From NCBI GenBank assembly GCA_963573385.1, contig CAUYLG010026625.1:1-64000 (forward strand): DNA of 64,000 nucleotides. The letters are read 5' to 3'. How positions within the stretch are numbered: position 1 is the stretch's first letter; each line of letters opens with the position of its first letter. Positions 23,430 to 36,480 of the stretch are shown here, in pieces. The notes under the pieces are model-generated. The model did no database searches, was not told where the DNA came from, and saw only the letters and a program-made list of their open reading frames with translations. The stretch is from Cacajao melanocephalus (Eukaryota; Chordata; Mammalia; Primates; Pitheciidae). A program made the translations under genes and the position numbers.

Positions 23430-23640
23430 ATGTTAACCATAGAAAAATTAGAGGAAATGGGTAATCATACCACCCAGAAATAACCCTGTTATCTTTTGGG
23501 GATCTACATCTAGAAGGATACATATTCTCCTTCTTTCTCTCCCCTTTCTAAAATTGTACTGTTCTATGTGGTACTTTTTGTGCATCCTATTATTTCTTAT
23601 TGTATGCAATCAATTTTTATGTAATAAAATTCTGCAAAGG
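23430..23640 (-). mobile_element. Possible ancient L1M 3' UTR fragment
   Basis: ATCATACCACCCAGAAATAA near 23464 followed by 'cctgttatcttttggggatc' resembles the reverse of old L1 3' UTRs ('...ccacccagagataaccactgttaacattttgg'). Weak and unbounded. Confidence 0.4.
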
Positions 23641-25018
23641 AATTTTTAAATTATGTTTTCTGAAATGTCATAAGCTACACTGATTCATGCTCCTCTTGCT
23701 CCTCTAACACACCCTGTGATATAATCATGAGGAATAAACATTTAGAAATAGACAGTAAGAAAATGAAAAAAAAGGGGGGGCAGAGAATGTTGACAGGTGT
23801 ATAAAATTCCTAGCTAATTCAGTGCAAATTTCTAGCTAATTCAACCTTTTTATGCTATGGAGAGTGCTTGGATTTTGTACATATGTCAACCTATGCATTA
23901 ATTCACAGAAGGGTTCTCGGTTCTTATAAATTTCAAAGGAAAATATTTACCACTTCCCTTAATTGGAATCATATCTCTTAATGCTGTTAGTCAAATGTGA
24001 AATTGCAACCAAAATTATCTCAAAACGATTATAAAGTGCAGTTATTTCTGTTAGCAATTTCCATTTAAAATAAAATGTTATGAATTCTTCATAGCTATCA
24101 CTCTAGCAAGCAAATAAATCAAAATTAAAGTTCAAAACTCTTACCATGTCCAACAGCAGTACCTCTAAATCAAACAAGTAAATTTTAATAATGCAACACC
24201 TTTTTCACCAAGGGATATGAAAGTCTGAATGGGAAAAATAATCATCCTCATTTATTTTAACAGCAAAAATGCTTTTTCTTCTACCTAGCTTAAAGGAAAA
24301 GACATATTTCTCCCTTAGAACAGCAAAATCTAAGAAAATCGTAGTCTCTGTTATGTTAAAATTAACAGAAAAAAATGGCTCTGAGAGCTTGGGGAAAATA
24401 TATTAAAATGGTATCATGCTGAGATCATTCTTTGCTCACATAAAACTGTGAGGCTAATAAAATCTACAACACAATGGAGGACATCACACAAGTGATAGGA
24501 TTTTTGTCTGTAATACTAGTTTAAAGATAACTGCACTCAAACAGTCATCAATCATAATATGCTTTGTACCAAGAAACATCTTTGTCTTGGAATCTTTCTG
24601 AAAGTGTCTCAAAGTACGTCATAGTCATAATCCCAGTTTTGAGTTCATTTCCTCTCACAAGATCCATTTGCATAATGCCAGCTTCTTGATATTTGAGGCA
24701 ACATCATGAATTAGCTGTCTTGGATTTCTCTTCCTTCTTTCTTCCACTGCCAGTTTTTTAGACTGTTTCCTGATTGTTATATTCTTCATCTACAAAGTAT
24801 AAACTATAAAGCTCTTACGTATAATGCCTGCTATAATTTTAAAATAGAAGATTAAAGAATCACCTAAAATGATGTTTTGGGGGTCTTTGGTTGCTTACAT
24901 ATATTAAGCTTCTAAGCTTTTCCTGACTTACCTAGCTTAGCTAGTAGACATCAACTATTTGTAGAGTGACAAGAAAGCCAGAGATATAACTTCGGACCTA
25001 ATATATTATTGAATTTTA
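23641..25018. other. Unassigned sequence
   Basis: No gene or named repeat. The 12-mer CTAGCTAATTCA occurs twice, at 23810-23821 and 23832-23843. Confidence 0.45.
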
Positions 25019-25019
25019 T

Positions 25020-25058
<39 letters not shown>

Positions 25059-25060
25059 TA
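25019..25060. repeat. (TAGA)n microsatellite
   Basis: About nine tandem TAGA units, directly abutting the small DNA transposon that starts at 25067. Confidence 0.95.
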
Positions 25061-25066
25061 TGCATA

Positions 25067-25240
25067 CAGTAAATCACACTTAAAATCATTGATAGGTTCT
25101 TGTAAACAGTGACATCAAGCAAAATGCCTCTTGTTTAGCCTGGGGTAAAATTCATTTCATGATAGAATAGTCATTTCCCGTAAAGTCATAGTTTCCAAGT
25201 TTCCAAGAACCTATCAAGGACATTAAGTCAGGACTTACTG
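25067..25240. mobile_element. TcMar/Tigger-type MITE with long inverted repeats
   Basis: The left end CAGTAAATCACACTTAAAAT continues to GATAGGTTCTTG. The right end is its imperfect reverse complement (AAGAACCTATCAAGG to GGACTTACTG). The inverted repeats span about 36 bp. TA dinucleotides flank both ends (25065-25066 and 25241-25242), the target duplication of mariner-type elements. At 174 bp it has no coding capacity. It resembles MER44-like human elements, but I cannot fix the family. Confidence 0.85.
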
Positions 25241-25242
25241 TA

Positions 25243-25673
25243 CATCCCTGGTTGTCATTTTCATGTTCTACCTACTTACACAGGTGACTTTTAAGTGTGA
25301 TCCAAAACTCTCTAGTATATTTGTCAATACTTACATTACAATATGACTCTTTGGATTTTCATGTAAATTATTAAAATGACTTTTAATCATTTGTCATTCA
25401 TAACACATGAAAAACAGATTCTTCTTTGGAGTTTATTTTATGTGGTGTTTATGGTGGTATTTTGGCGGGGTAGTTTCTCTCGTTAGTGCCATATGATGCA
25501 CAAAAAGTCAATGTTTTCAAAGTTGCATATCAGAAAGAAGACCAAAGCTCCATATTTTTTAAAAAACACAGAAAACTATTTCACTTTCCTCAAATTTCTA
25601 TATTTAACTTGTCTCTCTTCTTTCTCCACCTCTGCCACTACCCCATTCTTATTTATCTGTTAAAAATACCATT
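25243..25673. other. Unassigned sequence
   Basis: Nothing recognised. Confidence 0.4.
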
Positions 25674-25674
25674 A

Positions 25675-25840
<166 letters not shown>

Positions 25841-25980
25841 CACTGAATTTTTAAGAGTTTATCCTAATGAATAATTCTTGGACTTTCAAGCCTTTCATTT
25901 ATCCCTGAGAACAGCCGATCACTTCCTCCTAACTAGCTAAGTAGTTAATCTATCATGGTTAATAATTCAGATAAGACATT

Positions 25981-26429
25981 TGTATTTTTCTCAGGCTGCT
26001 ATAACAAAGTACCACAACCTGGGTGGCTGAAAATAATAGAAATGTATTATCTCACAGTTCCAGAGAGTAGAAGTCAAAATTAAGGAATCAGCAAGGCAGT
26101 GTTCTCTCTGAGACTCCAGAGAGAATGCATCCTTGCCTCTCCCTGATTTCTGGTGGTCACCACCAATCCTTGGCATTTCTTGGCTTGCAGCTATGGCACT
26201 TTTATCTTGGCTTCTGTCACCACATGGCATTTTCTCTAGGTCTGTGTGTGAATCTTCTCATCTGACAAGGGCACCAGTCATATTGGATTAAGAGTCCACC
26301 CTACTCCAGCATGACTTCATCTTAATTTACATCTGTTATGACCCTGTTTCCAAATTGGGTCATATTCATAGGAACCAAGTGTTAGGACCTCAACAGATCT
26401 TTGTGGGGAACATATTTCAACCCACAACA
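25981..26429 (-). mobile_element. MLT1 (ERVL-MaLR) solo LTR
   Basis: Read on the plus strand: GGCTGCTATAACAAAGTACC near 25996, 'acctgggtggctgaaaataatagaaatgtattatctcacag', TTGGCTTGCAGCTATGGC near 26180, 'gcaccagtcatattggattaagagtcc', and the end TTCAACCCACAACA. This is the reverse complement of an MLT1A-like LTR, essentially complete (449 bp). The flanking pentamers ACATT and GTATT differ at two positions and may be a decayed TSD. Frames inside are noncoding. Confidence 0.88.
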
Positions 26430-28400
26430 GTATTCCTTAAAGGCACAGCCAACACAATTATAACAAAGCAAAGGAGTCTAGCAAAATATTCCCACAGTCA
26501 AGTGTGAAAACCATCATAACTGAGTATATGGGATGCTCTATTTCTAAGAGGATGTAATAATGATTTTAGAAAGAAAAGAGTCAAAGTTATTTGCCAAAAC
26601 TAACCTGAGTTCTCTTCTTAGGCAGTTCTTCTAAGAATAAGTACAGAAGTCTGTTACATTAATAACCAAGGGCAAAATGTGGTCTGGAGTAATTATACTG
26701 ATAACATGATCAACTAATGAAGTTCATTAGTCTAGTTGATGGAAACAGGAATTTACTGACTTTTTTATTTGCCACTAGTTAATGAGTACTACACAGTGAT
26801 ACCATCAAAGAAAACTATGAAGCAAAATGCATTCTTTTAGCAACTCATTGGTCTTAATTGTGCTTTTAACTCATTTAAGCAAAAATCATCCAAAGCATGT
26901 AAAATTTAAATACCTATTTAAGCAATAATACATATAAGTACTGTATTAATTTTGGATAGGCCAATTATTGCTACTAAACATAAAATGATCCAATGTGATT
27001 TAACACTGTTCAAATTCAAACTTCTTTGAGTTAATTTTATTAATTTTACTATAATTTAAACTATATTGGTCACAGGATATATATGAGTCCCAAACATATG
27101 TTTGTCTCAGGATAAGCCAGATTAAAGCCCAACTAAAATTATTCAATAAAATATGTCCTCAGATTACCAAATTTACTAAGAATAGGTTATATTTACAAAA
27201 CCTCAGAAAACAAGCAATCAATAAAATTAGTGGTTTGCTTTTCAAGGTAGAAAAACATATCTAGAAAAAATAAAATAAAAATCTTTTTCAATATACCAAG
27301 AGCCTATATGTTGTCATCATCTAAACCAATTCTGTTTTTTCAGTTTCTTCAAAAAGTATCATCACTATCATGTCTTGATTTACACGTATCATTCTGTACA
27401 TATTCACTAAACTAGTAGGATATACACTTAGATTTGAACCAAAGACCCTGGGCAAATATGTTGAGTTTACAATATAGCAGAGCCAATTCATTTAACAAAC
27501 TTTTGAAAGGGCAGAGGGAGAGGGCAGCAGTCCTATATCTTTGCCCAGTACAAAAAGAGGGTCAAAAACCATGCCTTAGCTTTCAATGCCTGGCAGAAAT
27601 TTTATGCTGTGCTTGTTTCAGACTGTTTTCTTGATCCCCATTATGTTTTTAGCTCAGCAGAGAAAAGAGACAGTTTTTAAAATGTCACAGTGGGAAGTAC
27701 TTTAATATTGAGTGGTAAATCCCCAGAGACAAATGCAAAATACATCTACATTGTTAACAGTACCTCTGAAGCAAGCACAAGATTGTTAAAACAAGTAACA
27801 TAGGTTTCTTTCCTTTGGTTGAAGTTGTTTGTGGTTAGGTATTGCTTAGTGTGGGGAAAAGGAGAAGAGTTTTCCATAAAACATAATTTTTTATATCCTT
27901 AGGTATTTTCTATGTACTGCGAATATAAAATTTTTCTATCAATCTATTAATATGTTTCCTAAATTTAATAAAATAAATTATATATAGAACAAAGAGTGAT
28001 GTTAAATTGAGTACTGAATACCTAAAAAGGTCAACTTGCCTGTTGTACCACATTTAATAGCATCGTTAGAGGTCATTGCTAGCCCATCCCTCGCACAAAA
28101 TCACCAAGACCTATTTTCACACATTTGACACAGGAAGAATTATGAATATTCATATGTGAACTAATTAATTTTCTAGAATGAAAGATTCTGTCTTTAAAGG
28201 AAAAAATGTTGGCCTCATTTTATTTGTTGTATGAAAGAAAGTAACAAAGATATATAGCAACTCCAATCTACAGTCTCTGGAGATTAAAATCAAAAATGGT
28301 GCTTTTACAAAGCTGGAAATAGAAATATTAAGATCTTCTGAAACTTCCACACCAGCCCCTTCTGATGCCTTTTGATGCTTTTTCTTCCTAATCTCATTTG
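26430..28400. other. Repeat-poor sequence
   Basis: Nothing recognised as a gene or a transposon. AT-rich unique DNA. Confidence 0.5.
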
Positions 28401-30980
28401 ATTTTTATTGTCCCCACTCTAAAAGCTTTAACTTATCTATTTTCAAAAGTGCTTAGATTTTTGGTATCCATTGCAACTCTTTTGTAGGCAAAATTGGTAT
28501 TTTGATCTCTGACGTTGAACATCTGCAAACTAAATTTATATGCATGATAATGACACACAATCATAAAGGATGTGAAATATTCTGTCTGTGTTACAACAGA
28601 TGTCAATTTTTGTTGCTTGTTATTACTAAAAGGGGAAATGGAGCTCCTCTCTGTGACAAGTAATGTTGCTTCTAATCCCTAGCAATAAATGTACCTAGAA
28701 TATGTGCAGAAGTGGCACTCAGCCTGAATATCCATCACTGTTTTGATTGTTTGAAATGCATCTGGTCCCTTTGAGTATATTTACTGTGATTACCCAGTTC
28801 AAGCCTTTTCACACTATTGCATGTGCCTTCAAATGACAGTAATGAAAATAACTGCAACCATTATTATAGGTTTTAGGACTTTGCCATCTGTTGAGTATTA
28901 GCCTTTGCCATTCCCCAACTGGCATTCCAGTGAGCCAAAATTACACAGAAGCTGCCCTACAATACTGCATTTTTATATCACCTTTCATTTTTCACACATC
29001 AAAGATAAGACATTCCTTAAACAGTCCTATTAGGAATCTAGTAATTAAGAATGAATCTGAATGGATTCCCTTGAAGTTATTTCAAATGCTAAAATACAAA
29101 GGAAATGCTTTAGAAGTAAATATGGCATATGCTATGCAGTTCTGAGAATTAGCAATGATGTACAATGTTGTGATATTTAAGAATCAATCTAAAATGGTAG
29201 GGAAAAAATGAAAAGCATGTTACTATTTCCATGTAATATTAATTATTTGGAAGTACCCAGTGTATCTCCTTTGTGAAATGAGTACATAGATTTGGGCTTA
29301 TTGGAGGCTAGAGACTTGCAGTTAACAGAAAGTCAGCATTGTGACCAACCACAAATTTGTAAGAAATTTGCATTCACAAATCTCAAAACTGACATTTCTT
29401 TATGCTATTGCCACAAGTAGTCTAGTACCATATTAGAACCTGCCTATAATACCTTGTTTTAGAAAATACTTCCATACAAATTCCAGATCACAAATAAGTC
29501 ATATATATTATGTCATAAAATATTATAGATTCTAAATTGCAATGAAAAACACATAGCAATGAAGCTCAAACTTTGACTGAAAATTATATTTTCTGATAGT
29601 GTTTACTTCAAAGCCCCTCTTGCATAAGTCAATTTTAACCAAAAATACGGTAAGAGAAAAGCAATCTACTACGTAACAAAGAAAGGAAATCATATAGTAA
29701 GAAAGTGCAACTAGTTCCTACAGTGCAACTAAAAAGAAAATGCAGGTGAAGCCAATTTAGGGTATTTTCTCATTGTAACGCTTTATATTCCATTTGTACC
29801 ACTCAAAGAGCACATTCAGTGTTGAGCGTAATGTGGGTAGGTACTCGAGAAATGTTTTTGTACAAGATGAATAGAAATTTAAAGGATTAGGCTATATTGA
29901 AAAATAGTTACAGAGAATATTGAATCAACAACTTTAAAAAATACGTGATGTTTTATAACAACTTAATCCAAATAACTTCTTATATCATTCTACATGTACT
30001 AAATAGCACATGATCTTGACTTAGAAAATGCCACCAACACTGAAGGCAGCTACCAGCTTAGTCTTTAGCATGAAGGATAGACCCATCCATGTTATTTTTC
30101 CTCAACTGCGCACCACTGATAACACAGCATAGCTAACATAATATCTGTATTGCATTTGTCCCAAGAAACAACAATGATTTGGAGTATTCATTTTACAGAA
30201 TTGTAAGAATAGATTTCAACAATAGTTCTGATATTTTTAGCAGAATTAAAAATTAACTTTCATATAATCAATTAGTTTTTGAGAAAGTAAATAATGAAAG
30301 AATAAATAAGCAAAAAACATAAACTGGAATGATTTTTTTAATTAAAAGAAAAATCCAACAAATAAAGGAGAGGATGCTGAGGAGATTACACAGTGCAGAG
30401 AAAAAAAAATGTACTCCTTCCTACTGAGATCCTGGAAAGAATAAAAAATAAAAATAAAACAGTGTGTACCTTTCAATGTCACTTAGAGAACAACCCAAAA
30501 CAGTAAAATCATATTCTACCCAAAAGTAGACTTGGAAAAAATAATTCTGACTAATAGGTAAAAGCTGAAAAGGTCACGAATTATGGAAAAGCTAAACAAA
30601 TGATAGAAATGACCAATGAAATCCAAAATGATGAAGGTAGACTTGAGTGGTCTTAAGTAAATGGGTGGAATCCTCTACCTGGAATGTGGCTGATGACACA
30701 ATTATTGATTCAATCTGAATGACAAAGTGTCCAGCTGAACAAAAAACCAAATAGAAAGAACGATATTTAAAAAGGTGATAGTAGCTATTGAGGTCACTGA
30801 GAACACTCTGTAATACACATTGCTTTCTGGAATAATATTTACTTAACTGTATTTCTATTCAAAATGCTTTATACTACTGAATAGGTTTCAGAGTAATAAG
30901 CTTACTTCCTTTGAAAATGTTCCAACAAATTTGGACATAGCTCATCTATGGTCCTTACTTACAGTCAATTACAATTCAAT
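28401..30980. other. Repeat-poor sequence continuing
   Basis: Again no recognisable repeat. The 84-codon frame 28891-29145 has no domain or codon pattern I trust. A possible L1-like A-rich stretch around 30300-30700 could not be assigned. Confidence 0.5.
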
Positions 30981-30984
30981 TTAA

Positions 30985-31050
30985 CATATATCTCTTAGGC
31001 ATTACCATATTCTAGGCATTATGCTAAGAGTTGCAAAAGACACAAGGATA
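30985..31050 (-). mobile_element. L2 LINE, 3' terminal part left of an Alu
   Basis: 'ttctaggcattatgctaagagttgcaaaag' is the antisense L2 3' end ('gtgccaggcactgttctaggtgctgggg'). It continues on the far side of the Alu at about 31345. Confidence 0.7.
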
Positions 31051-31314
<264 letters not shown>

Positions 31315-31340
31315 AACACACACACACACACACACACAAA
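31315..31340. repeat. (AC)n tail microsatellite of the Alu
   Basis: Twelve or so AC units replace the Alu poly-A tail, then a short A-run. Confidence 0.93.
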
Positions 31341-31344
31341 ACGG

Positions 31345-31910
31345 TAAGTCCACTATTGATGAGTTTGTACTATTCTCTCCCCAGCCAACAGGAACATGAT
31401 ATTGGAGCTATGAAGGTAGACAATGCCTTTATACCAATAATAGCAGAGTGGAGAACACTGACATTAACTGAGTCTTCACAACGAATTGTGAGAATGATAA
31501 TCATCTCCTTCCAGACTTAAAATCTAGTAGAGAAAACACTATGTAAACATGGAGCTAAGGTAAGGGTGACTGAGAATTATGCTTAATATAAATAAATTGA
31601 ACAGCAGAGTAAAGCAAGACATTAATTCTGAGAACATTCAAAGGAAGGAGGATTTGAACAGCCTTAACCAGATGGATAATGATGGGGAAAGGGCATTTGA
31701 GACAAAGGGACCCAGCACCCAAAGCTGCACCCATTCATATGTCAGAGACCAGAGTATGAATCAGAAAGTTTAAGGGGCAACAGTCAGAACACCATGAGGA
31801 GTCTTATAAACAGGCCAGGGAGACTGAGTTTATTCTATAGACACAAGAGAAAGCAAGTAAAGATTTTTGAGTTTAGGAATAATGTGTTCAGAACTCTAAC
31901 ATAGAAAGAA
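31345..31910 (-). mobile_element. L2 LINE, continuation right of the Alu
   Basis: Antisense L2 landmarks in order: 'cttaaaatctagtagagaaaac' near 31517, 'ggaggatttgaacagcc' near 31649, 'gatggggaaagggcatttgagacaaaggg', CATGAGGAGTCTTATAAACA near 31792, and GAGTTTATTCTATAGACACA near 31826. With 30985-31050 this is one L2 split by the Alu. Confidence 0.78.
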
Positions 31911-31924
31911 AATTTTTGAACACA

Positions 31925-32110
31925 TTCATGGATCACTTACAAATCGATTTTAAATATAAAGATAAATAACTAAAAGAACATATAGTACCAAAATATTAAC
32001 AAAAGTAAAATTTTTGAGTAACATAATTTAACTACTCTTACCTATTGGCATTTTCTAAATGTTTTACAATGAACATGACTGGTGTTTGTACTTTTAAAAG
32101 CAGGTTGTGT
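31925..32110 (+). mobile_element. Possible ancient L1M 3' end
   Basis: 'aaaatattaacaaaagtaaaa' then CTAAATGTTTTACAATGAAC near 32055 and 'gtgtttgtacttttaaaa' resemble the 3' end of L1M elements. Weak. Confidence 0.45.
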
Positions 32111-33034
32111 AGTTTTTTTGATATACTATATCCACTAATAGTAAACATACTAATTATTATTACTATAACACATATATAAGAAGTTGGAGGCAAAAAAAAA
32201 TTGAAAGCCATAAAAGTGTTTAACTTTCAGTATTGATTAAGCTAAAATGTGGCCATTGGTCTTCAGTCTAGACTTTTATTGTAATTGATTTAAAGCCAAA
32301 TATTTCCAGCAGCCAACAAATAATGACATTTTACCAAACATTCTGCAGTCTTGTCCTAGAATAGCACTGTGGCTCTATGAGTTACAGGAAAAAGAGCCAG
32401 TTGGATCACAAATCTGGGAAGTGAAGGAGTTTCTCACCACTGAGCAGTTAGGCACTAAATAAGCACAAGGGCACAGTGACTTCCTGCACTTTAGGGAATC
32501 AGGTCCTGACATGATCTATTCCAGGATGAGTAGATGTACCTCTTATGGGACTTGTTCCTATTTTCAGTGAAAGACAATCCAAGCATAACATCGATGAGGA
32601 CACAGGTCAGCATCACTAACCATTCTTGGAATAATATTACTTGGTCTTCATATGAGGAAGAAAAGAAAAATGGTGAAGGAATTAACTAGGAACTTTCATC
32701 CTGAGGAACAGGTAAAGAGCACTGAGAACTTGGATATCCTCAGAGTCACTGGATATACCAATTTGGTGGCATTGTCTTTTATCATTTTTTTCCCTTAATG
32801 CATTGAAAAGTGATTTGGCAACAAAAATAATATTTTTTTCACTTCCTCTTAGTCTGGTTCCCTATGACCAAACACAATAGAAGATTAAAATTCAGATACT
32901 AATAAAAGGAGTTTGGTTACTTCCTTTAATGGGATTTTTTTAAAAAAAAAAACCCAGAAAAGAGAAATCATATTAACTAGTTGCATAAGGCTTAGGAAGG
33001 AAGAAATTATGATAACCGTGTGGAAAATTATGTA
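32111..33034. other. Unassigned sequence
   Basis: No repeat or gene recognised. Confidence 0.45.
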
Positions 33035-33368
33035 AACTCATCCCTCTGTATCTGAGGGGCATTGGTTCCAGGACCTCTAGTGAATACCAAAATTTGGGGA
33101 TGCTCAAAATCCTGATATAAAATGTCATAATATTTGCATATAATTTATGCATATCCTCCCATATACTTTAAATAATCTCTAGATTACTTATAATACCTAA
33201 TGCAGTATACTGTATGTAAATTGTTGTTATGCTACATTGTGTAGACAAGAGTAACAAGAAAAAAGGTCTACACATTCAGTACAGACATAATTTTTTTAAA
33301 TCTTTTTGATCCAAGATTGGTTGAATCCATGGATGCAGAACCCAGGGAGGGATACAGAGGGATGACTG
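33035..33368 (+). mobile_element. MER2 (TcMar-Tigger DNA transposon)
   Basis: 'ccctctgtatctgaggggcattggttccagg' near the start, CTCTAGATTACTTATAATAC near 33178, 'gtctacacattcagtacagac' near 33266, and an end of 'ccaagattggttgaatcc...acagagggatgactg'. Length 334 bp is close to full-length MER2. TA dinucleotides flank both ends (33033-33034 and 33369-33370). Confidence 0.93.
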
Positions 33369-33370
33369 TA

Positions 33371-34895
33371 TATGCTTATTTTTTTTAATAAACAAAGAAT
33401 TTGCATTTGTATTAAGTCCCCTAATGAACAAAGTGGTTCATTTATATTATGCAATAAAATTTAAATAGTCTTGTGAAACTAAAAGTCAATCATAAGTAGT
33501 AGAGAAGAGAGGAGGTTCAATGAAGGGAAGTAGCTTAAAGTTCAAGACTTAGAACCGGTTGTCATAGCACACAATCCACAATTCTGCTCTGAACATCTAC
33601 ATCTGATCTCCCCCAGTCTGTCCTAGTTACAGCCTAGACGTTGATGCAGGCCCACACAGCAGGGTCTGCAACCCAGAACTGACCACAATGACAGGACTTT
33701 CACATATGTGGTGCACAGAGGTACATCAACTGGATGGTTCAGTTATGCAATCTGATACCTGGTAACTGAGGCTCAATAGATAGATCAGAGAAGGGAGCCA
33801 ACACCACTAGAAGCCAGTGAATCAGGCACTGAATGGGCAAAAGCATAAACAGGAAATAAATTGAGCCTTGCAAAAGATCCTGATCTGGATTTCAGGTTTC
33901 CAAATTAGCGTTTTACATGGTTTCTCTCAGTCATTGGCATAGGTTTCTAAGGATTCAGTTAAAAAGTCAACACAGTAAAAAAGTAGGCAAAGGCCCCAGA
34001 ACAAGCATATACCCAATGCCCTACAACAATCATTTCTTCAATATTTATTTACTGAATAAATTAATGAATGAATGAATTGAATTTCTTATTTGAAGACCAA
34101 CATCATATAAATAAATATTTTCTTAGAAAGAAATTTGAAAATGCTGGAAAATGCCCTCCACCATCACCACCTCCCCTCCTTCAACTAGTAATATTATTTT
34201 CAGATAACTCTCGCTCCCACAATCCCATGTCTTTCATTTCTTAAGCTTTTCCTCCAAAATTAATCTATTTTAGCATCTGCTTAGTTACCGTAACATAACT
34301 GAAAGATACATAAAAAATGGCCGAAGATGAAAATTCTATTTGCCACTAAACTAATACCAACAATCCCTCCTTTCACACAAATAAAAAAAATCCACCATCT
34401 CAGGGTAACATGGGCACAAGTTGTGAACAAGAGTTGTTAAATAGCACTGTGTAATGGTGCTATTTACTGGCTCCATTCACACTAGCCTGCAGTACTAGTA
34501 CAATAAAACAGGTCTTGATAGCTAACAATAGTATGAATTGAAGTGACTGAACTTAGTGTTTGATAGGCAGATAAAAAAATGAATAATTGAAGGCAGAAAG
34601 ACAAACAGGTGAAAATTCACACCTGATGAATAGGTAATCCTAAATTAAAGTGCAAAAAGACATGAAATGCAGACACAGGTGCTTACCAAATCATGGCAGG
34701 CCTCATATACTAAGCCAAAAAAATAGAATACTATTGTTCTTACTAAGTGGGGAAGACAGGATGAGAATGAGATTTTCAAAAAGGATGAGCCAAGAGGAGC
34801 ACAGCATTAGGAAATAGGATTCTGAAGGCCACAACAAAAGTCATGACAGGGAACGGTTAAGAAGATGAAAAAAGAAGAAGCTGAAATCATAGAGT
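33371..34895. other. Unassigned sequence
   Basis: No gene. Includes a short (AATG)n-like run near 34062-34076. A G/C-richer part at 33540-33800 has no recognisable repeat. Confidence 0.45.
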
Positions 34896-34899
34896 GTGA

Positions 34900-35275
34900 T
34901 GACCTTCGTGAGTGTTCATGGCATTCCCTCACCCTGAATGTCCAACCAATCCTATGCCACCTATAACAATCCTTCTCATTCTCGCAACTCAGCTCAAATA
35001 TTTTCTCTTCAAAGAAGTCATCTCTTTGAGAACCGTTTCATCTATTCTCTCACAGTCTTCTATTTGTTCCTCTTATAGCACAGTTCATTGTATACTGTAT
35101 TAGAGTTAACTGTTTCCATGTCTACTGTTAGTTTACTGTTTTCATGCCTCCATTATATTACAAATTCCTTTCAAGAGGGTCCCTGGCTAATGCATCCAAT
35201 TATACTCCTTCTCCCAATAAATTTAGCACAATGCCGTATGCATAATAGTTTGGACGAGTAAATGAAGAAATTGAA
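34900..35275 (+). mobile_element. L2 LINE 3' fragment
   Basis: Sense L2: 'ctcgcaactcagctcaaatattttctcttc' near 34982, 'gaagtcatctctttgagaacc', 'tagcacagttcattgtatactgta', 'ttacaaattcctttcaagagggtccc' near 35158, ending with 'agcacaatgccgtatgcataatag'. Confidence 0.8.
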
Positions 35276-35899
35276 ATGTCTCAAAGAGACACTTTGCTGA
35301 TTTTGCATTGCTATAGATGTAACCAAATCCCGGAGCCAAGAGCAGGCATAAAATGATCAGAGGCAATTAGGCTGACTTCAGAAAACTCTTACCAGGGTAT
35401 ACAGAGAAAAAAAAGGAGTAACTGAAACATGATCTATTATAAGAAAATCATTGATATTTGTTTCTTTACAGAAATAGTTCTCTGTACATCCCCCTGCAAA
35501 TCATGACAATAATAACAGAGACCCAAGAACATTTTACCTGTAAACTGCAAACAGAAAGATACTGACACTGTATAAATATACCTATGTGTGGGTCACTGAA
35601 TAAAAAAGGTTTCTTTTCTTCTACCCCCTTGCTCCCCATTCCAACATCAAAATGGAAAAAGAAAACTCATCCTAATTGTTCCTTAGTTAGAAATAACCAA
35701 GCATGAGCCCTTGGGGTTCCAGAAGAGTCTACTTATGGGAGAGAGAGGAAAGTGACAAACATAGCAGCTCCTCTTATTTAGTTACCAAGAAAGGGAACTA
35801 TATCTATTTTCCCAGTATTAGCCAAAGAGAAGATTGGATACTAAGCTATTCATTAACAACTTATCAAGCATTTGGGATCTCATAATTGAGGCAGGGTGA
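35276..35899. other. Unassigned sequence
   Basis: Nothing recognised; the 60-codon frame at 35703-35885 has no supporting evidence. Confidence 0.4.
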
Positions 35900-35939
35900 A
35901 TTATAAAAGGAGAGCCATCCAGGCCTACTGGCTTCTTAA

Positions 35940-36480
35940 GAATTGCTCAGTATTAATACGACTCCTCCTAAATCCCTTTGAGGATAGCTGCTTAGATGCT
36001 GGGAGAAAATAATTGAACGATTTCATGGTGACATTAAACAGCAGCTCATAATTGACCTCAATATGAATAGCAATAAAGATGGAGAGAATGACATATGCTC
36101 TATATATGAGCGTGGGCAGGATTCAAACCCTAATGCCTTTAACTCCATCAAGGAAAGAACACATGAGAAAACTGCTTAATAATCATGCAAAGCCTATTTG
36201 CTTTCTATAGCAGAGCTGGAGGTTTTCATATCACCTCTGCTAATTGACTACACTGAAATGATAGGACCACTCTCTGCAGCAAAAGAACTCTCAGATTTGC
36301 ATTGATCCAGGAATTGACTGATTTGGTAGTGCCACTTGTTTCCTAAAAGGCTATTTCAATTGGCCAAATCAAAATGAAGTGTTGTGCAATGTTCTGTGTA
36401 ATCAGCATTAACAGCAGCTAAAGAATGACTGGTCTTCAGAGTAGTAAGGCATGTTGCCAAATAGAAAGGTGATAGCTACT
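35940..36480. promoter_or_regulatory. Candidate conserved noncoding element with POU/homeodomain-type motifs
   Basis: A repeat-free block with balanced composition. It holds three TAATTG homeodomain-type cores (36010-36015, 36049-36054, 36241-36246), an exact POU octamer in reverse, ATTTGCAT (36295-36302), an ATGCAAAG variant (36184-36191) and a CAATTGG site near 36358. The motif clustering is seen; enhancer function is inference only and conservation cannot be judged here. Confidence 0.3.
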
